A stretch of 16,587 bases of DNA from Aliishimia sp963922415 (GTDB lineage: Bacteria; Pseudomonadota; Alphaproteobacteria; Rhodobacterales; Rhodobacteraceae): positions 1 through 16,587 of the forward strand of contig CAWUIP010000078.1 in NCBI GenBank assembly GCA_963922415.1. The letters run 5' to 3'. The notes beneath the pieces were generated by a model. That model worked only from the letters and a program-made list of their open reading frames with translations, did no database searches and was not told the DNA's origin. Made by a program: the position numbers and the translations under genes. This document shows positions 13,833 through 16,587 of this stretch, one piece after another. Within the stretch, counting starts at the first letter, position 1. Each line of letters begins with the position of its first letter.

Positions 13833-14156
13833 ATGCCGCATGCAGACCTTTTCTACTCCAGTGATCTGGACATCGACGCACCCGCGCTTCTGCGCGAGAT
13901 CGAGGCGATCATTCTGGCGCATGATGCGGGCGCAGGCGACACGAAGGGACGCGCCTATCCGGCGGCGGAGTTTCACCATACCAATATGAAAGTCGCTTTG
14001 TCGCTTTTGCCCAAGCCGCATCGCGGTGCAGCGTTTGTGGCCGCCCTTCAGAAAGACATCGTCGCCGCTGTGGCAGCGCATCTGCCGCGACCTTGTTGGC
14101 TGAGCGTCGATGTGGGGTTCAGTGGCCAGGGCTATCACACGGAGTTTTTGGAATGA
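13833..14156 (+). CDS. Tautomerase-superfamily protein resembling 5-carboxymethyl-2-hydroxymuconate isomerase
   Basis: The 107-residue product begins MPH, so Pro becomes the N-terminal residue after Met removal, which is the catalytic base in the 4-oxalocrotonate tautomerase/CHMI superfamily. The order MPHxDLFYSxDL, a helix, GRAYPAAEFHHTNMKVALSLL and a long helix ending AAVAAHL resembles the CHMI family (HpaF/HpcD, about 125 residues), though shorter and weakly matched. CHMI acts in homoprotocatechuate breakdown, but no other gene of that pathway is here, so another substrate is likely. GGAG at 13823-13826 supplies the ribosome site, and its TGA overlaps the next ATG. Confidence 0.6.
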   Translation: MPHADLFYSSDLDIDAPALLREIEAIILAHDAGAGDTKGRAYPAAEFHHTNMKVALSLLPKPHRGAAFVAALQKDIVAAVAAHLPRPCWLSVDVGFSGQGYHTEFLE

Positions 14157-15343
14157 AGCGCAACGCCCATGGCACGCTGATGCGTCCAAACCCTCTGACC
14201 CCCGGCGCATCGCACCCGGTCTCTTCGCCCTTGTTACAGACGGTTGTCTACGCGTCCGAGACGCCCGACATGCTCGACAAGCAATATGCGGGCGAGATTG
14301 ACGGCTTTACCTACAGCCGTGAAGGCCACCCCAACGGGGACGTGGTCGCCGCCTCAATCGACGCTTTGGAAGGGGCGCCGCATTTGGGGGTCATCGGCGC
14401 ATCCGGCATGGCCGCAGTCTCGGCGGTTCTGTTGGGACTGACGCAAGCGGGTGATCATGTCTTGGGCGGCAACCAGCTTTATGGGCGGTCGCTGCGCATG
14501 ATGTCGGAAGACCTGCCGCGCCTTGGGATCGCGACATCGCTTGCGAACCCATCGGATGCCGAGAGCTTCATCGCGGCCATGCGGAAAGAGACCAAAATCG
14601 TTCTCTTGGAGATCGTTTCGAACCCGACGCTGCGTATCACGGATGTCGTGCCGATCATTGCGGCTGCGAAAGAGCGCGGCATCCTGGTGGCAATCGACAA
14701 CACCTTTACGACGCCCCTGGGCTTTCGCCCATACGACTTCGGCGCAGATATCGTGATCCATTCGGTGACCAAGCTTTTGGCGGGTCATGCAGATGTGCTA
14801 TTGGGCTATGTCTCGGCCCGCGATCCGGCAATTGCCGAGCGGCTGCGCATCTTCTCGGTGACCACGGGTGCGACGGGCAGTCCCTTCGATAGCTGGTTGG
14901 CAGAGCGCGGTCTTATGACCTTTCCGCTGCGCTTTGACCGCGCGCAGGCCAATGCCGCGCGGTTGGCGGATCACTTGGCAACTCTGCCGGGGGTGACGCG
15001 CGTGGTCTATCCGGGACGCGCCGATCACCCCGATACGGCCCTCGCGAAGGCGCTTTTGAAGGGGCAGGGCGGGCATATGGTATCATTTGAAGTGGCGGAC
15101 AACCGTGCGGCGGCCAATGCGCTGGCGCGTGCTGCCGATGGTGTTGCCTTTGCGCCGACGCTGGGCGATGTGGGCACGACGCTTTCACACCCAGCCTCGT
15201 CGTCGCACCGGGCGCTTTCGCCCGAAGAGCGTGCCGCTTTAGGCATGAGCGAAGGCTTCTTCCGCGTCTCTGTCGGCCTCGAGGAGCCCGACGCGCTCTG
15301 CGATGTGTTTACCCAAGCTGTCGCCGCAGCTGCGGAGGCTTAG
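14153..15343 (+). CDS. PLP-dependent Cys/Met-metabolism enzyme (cystathionine beta-lyase/gamma-synthase family)
   Basis: The product is 396 residues from ATG 14153, which overlaps the stop of the upstream gene (ATGA). It is a fold-type I PLP enzyme: YSREGHPN near residue 55, GASGMAAVSAVLL, the aspartate that contacts the pyridine nitrogen in VAIDNTFTTP, and the Schiff-base Lys 207 in HSVTKLLAGHADV, followed by the C-terminal FFRVSVGLE segment. The family includes cystathionine beta-lyase, gamma-synthase, gamma-lyase, methionine gamma-lyase and sulfhydrylases. The exact reaction cannot be chosen from motifs alone. No other sulfur-metabolism gene is adjacent. Confidence 0.88.
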   Translation: MKRNAHGTLMRPNPLTPGASHPVSSPLLQTVVYASETPDMLDKQYAGEIDGFTYSREGHPNGDVVAASIDALEGAPHLGVIGASGMAAVSAVLLGLTQAGDHVLGGNQLYGRSLRMMSEDLPRLGIATSLANPSDAESFIAAMRKETKIVLLEIVSNPTLRITDVVPIIAAAKERGILVAIDNTFTTPLGFRPYDFGADIVIHSVTKLLAGHADVLLGYVSARDPAIAERLRIFSVTTGATGSPFDSWLAERGLMTFPLRFDRAQANAARLADHLATLPGVTRVVYPGRADHPDTALAKALLKGQGGHMVSFEVADNRAAANALARAADGVAFAPTLGDVGTTLSHPASSSHRALSPEERAALGMSEGFFRVSVGLEEPDALCDVFTQAVAAAAEA

Positions 15344-15347
15344 CACC

Positions 15348-16424
15348 ATGCAAGCGGCACGTGTCATCGAAGCGATGCCTTTGCCGTGCTTGTTGGTCGA
15401 CAAGTCTGAACGAATTTATGCCGCCAACGCCGAAGCGCTGACGCTTTTGGGGCAAGGGCTCGTCGGGCGCAACTTTGTTACAATGCTGCGCCAACCCGCG
15501 CTTGTTGACGCGATCGAGAATTGCTTGGACGACAAGCGCGCGCGTGTCGCGCAGTATCAGACCAATGATGGGGTGCAAGATACGACATTCCGCGTGAATT
15601 GCCGATGGGTCGCTGGCGCTGGCGCGCAAGGGGCGGGAGCCGTTCTGATCTGCTTTGAAGACATCACGCATCTGGAACAAGCCGGTCAAATGCGCCGCGA
15701 CTTTGTCGCCAATGTGAGCCACGAATTGCGTACGCCGCTCACAGCCCTCATGGGGTTTATTGAAACGCTGCGTGGGCCTGCGCGCGGCGATGAGGCCGCG
15801 CGAGATCGGTTTCTAGATATCATGGAGACGGAAGCGGGCCGGATGAACCGCCTTGTGGGAGACCTTCTGTCTTTGTCCCGGGTCGAGGGAGAAGAACGCG
15901 TTCGCCCCACCGAAGAAATCACCCTGACGGATGTTCTGACCTCGACGCTGCACAGCTTACGACCTGTTGCGGACGAGGCGGGCGTGACGCTGGAGCCAAA
16001 CTTTGGCGACGTACCCGTCCGCATGACCGCAGATGCCGATCAAATCAAGCAAGTGTTCACGAACCTTGTCGAGAACGCGATCAAGTATGGCGGCACCGGC
16101 GGACGCGTCACCGTGCGGCTGTCCTACGTCCCACGCGATCCCGCATTGCGCGGTCCATCGACCCGCGTGCAGGTCATTGACTATGGGCCGGGAATCGATC
16201 CTGTGCATTTGCCGCGCCTGACAGAACGATTTTATCGCGCTGACAATCACCGCAGTCGTGAACTTGGGGGCACTGGCTTGGGCTTAGCGATCGTCAAGCA
16301 CATAATTAATCGACACCGCGGACGACTTAGGGTTGAAAGCGACCTTGGAGAAGGTGCTGTTTTTACAGTGATTTTACCGTGCCAGCCTTTGCCAGAACAA
16401 GTTGACGTAGGGAAAGGTCAATAA
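15348..16424 (+). CDS. phoR: Phosphate-regulon-type sensor histidine kinase PhoR, no membrane segment visible
   Basis: The product is 358 residues from ATG 15348, with GGAGG at 15334-15338. A PAS domain covers about 5-110 (LPCLLVDKSERIYAANAEA). The HisKA domain has phospho-acceptor His 125 in VSHELRTPLTALMGF. The ATPase domain has N-box NLVENAIKYG at 239-248, G1 DYGPGI at 278-283, F-box RLTERFYR and G2 GTGLGL at 308-313. It would phosphorylate PhoB in response to phosphate limitation, through the Pst system and PhoU. E. coli PhoR has N-terminal membrane segments, but this protein starts directly with the PAS domain, so it appears soluble. The assignment as PhoR rather than another kinase rests on the Pho box and the probable pstS immediately downstream. 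Confidence 0.87.
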   Translation: MQAARVIEAMPLPCLLVDKSERIYAANAEALTLLGQGLVGRNFVTMLRQPALVDAIENCLDDKRARVAQYQTNDGVQDTTFRVNCRWVAGAGAQGAGAVLICFEDITHLEQAGQMRRDFVANVSHELRTPLTALMGFIETLRGPARGDEAARDRFLDIMETEAGRMNRLVGDLLSLSRVEGEERVRPTEEITLTDVLTSTLHSLRPVADEAGVTLEPNFGDVPVRMTADADQIKQVFTNLVENAIKYGGTGGRVTVRLSYVPRDPALRGPSTRVQVIDYGPGIDPVHLPRLTERFYRADNHRSRELGGTGLGLAIVKHIINRHRGRLRVESDLGEGAVFTVILPCQPLPEQVDVGKGQ

Positions 16425-16434
16425 AGTTCGCGGC

Positions 16435-16463
16435 CTGTCGCAAAAGTGTTACAAACACGTCAC
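16435..16463 (+). promoter_or_regulatory. Pho box: three PhoB half-sites at 11-bp spacing
   Basis: CTGTCGC (16435-16441), GTGTTAC (16446-16452) and ACGTCAC (16457-16463) are separated by AAAA and AAAC and followed by AAAA. The 11-bp period with A-rich spacers matches the PhoB direct-repeat consensus (CTGTCAT with 4-base A/T spacers). Three units form two overlapping boxes. They lie 83-111 bases before the pstS start; TATTCG at 16485-16490 is a possible -10 element. Confidence 0.82.
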
Positions 16464-16499
16464 AAAAGCACAATGCGCAAACCGTATTCGGAGCGCCAA

Positions 16500-16518
16500 G
16501 GCCCTCATGGGGGGGGCC
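16500..16518 (+). promoter_or_regulatory. G8 tract and short hairpin in the pstS leader
   Basis: GGCCC (16500-16504) can pair with GGGCC (16514-16518), and the second arm includes the end of a run of eight G (16509-16516). ATG codons at 16507 and 16519 lie in frame with pstS but lack a ribosome site. The role, if any, is unknown. Confidence 0.3.
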
Positions 16519-16545
16519 ATGAACAAAAATCTAACAGGAGACATC

Positions 16546-16587
16546 ATGTCCTTTGTGAAAACCACCGCTTCTGCGCTGGCAGTTGCA
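16546..16587 (+). CDS. pstS: Start of the probable phosphate ABC transporter substrate-binding protein PstS (truncated by window edge)
   Basis: Only 14 codons are present, encoding MSFVKTTASALAVA, which looks like the beginning of a Sec signal peptide. AGGAG at 16536-16540 sets the start at 16546 rather than at the in-frame ATGs at 16507 and 16519. Identification as PstS is inferred from the Pho box and phoR immediately upstream, the usual alphaproteobacterial order being phoR–pstSCAB–phoU–phoB. The product would bind phosphate in the periplasm. Confidence 0.7.
   Translation, partial: MSFVKTTASALAVA

Noticed and set aside
1..16587. Insertion sequences, prophage, CRISPR arrays, toxin-antitoxin or defence genes, tRNA or rRNA
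   Set aside because: None seen on either strand. Coding is dense, genes are intact, and no long direct or terminal inverted repeats were noticed by eye.

Overview
The window looks like the chromosome of an alphaproteobacterium, most likely a marine Rhodobacterales (Roseobacter-group) species. The evidence is moderately high GC, acidic secreted proteins, a VPLPA-CTERM sorted protein, a PAS_5-type protein, a class II DAHP synthase, and the gene order yicC–gmk–gamma carbonic anhydrase leading to phoR and then a Pho-box-controlled pstS start. I see no insertion sequence, phage, CRISPR, rRNA or tRNA. The region reads as ordinary, densely packed core genome with a few odd islands.

Bases 1-3890 (minus strand) are a branched-chain amino acid ABC transporter operon read right to left: periplasmic binding protein, an intercistronic hairpin, livG, livF, two small secreted cysteine-containing proteins of unknown function, then the start of livH, which runs off the window. 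The last three junctions are a 1-nt gap and two 4-nt stop/start overlaps. The two unknown proteins are therefore translationally embedded in the transporter operon, and this is the least described system in the window.

Bases 3891-6942 (plus strand) hold a divergent intergenic region with a perfect 10-bp inverted repeat, a secreted PQQ-dependent aldose dehydrogenase, a dienelactone hydrolase-family protein with a Tat-like leader, and a small VPLPA-CTERM surface/secreted protein. The second and third of these genes have dyad-symmetric sequences upstream.

Bases 6907-11442 hold a minus-strand pair (GlxA/AraC-type regulator, then GNAT acetyltransferase, joined by a GTGA overlap) whose tail overlaps the VPLPA gene. 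Divergent from it is a class II DAHP synthase, the first step of the shikimate pathway. Then come a second GNAT acetyltransferase and a PAS_5-domain protein ending in a clear rho-independent terminator.

Bases 11770-16424 (plus strand) are one tight six-gene run: yicC (RNase-like), gmk, a gamma carbonic anhydrase-like protein, a tautomerase-family protein, a Cys/Met-metabolism PLP enzyme and phoR. Each junction is a 3-4 nt gap or a 4-nt overlap, so the phosphate sensor kinase probably shares transcripts with housekeeping genes. The window closes with three 11-nt-spaced Pho half-sites and the first 14 codons of a probable pstS.

Coordinates were read by eye, and family assignments rest on recognised motifs, not on database searches.
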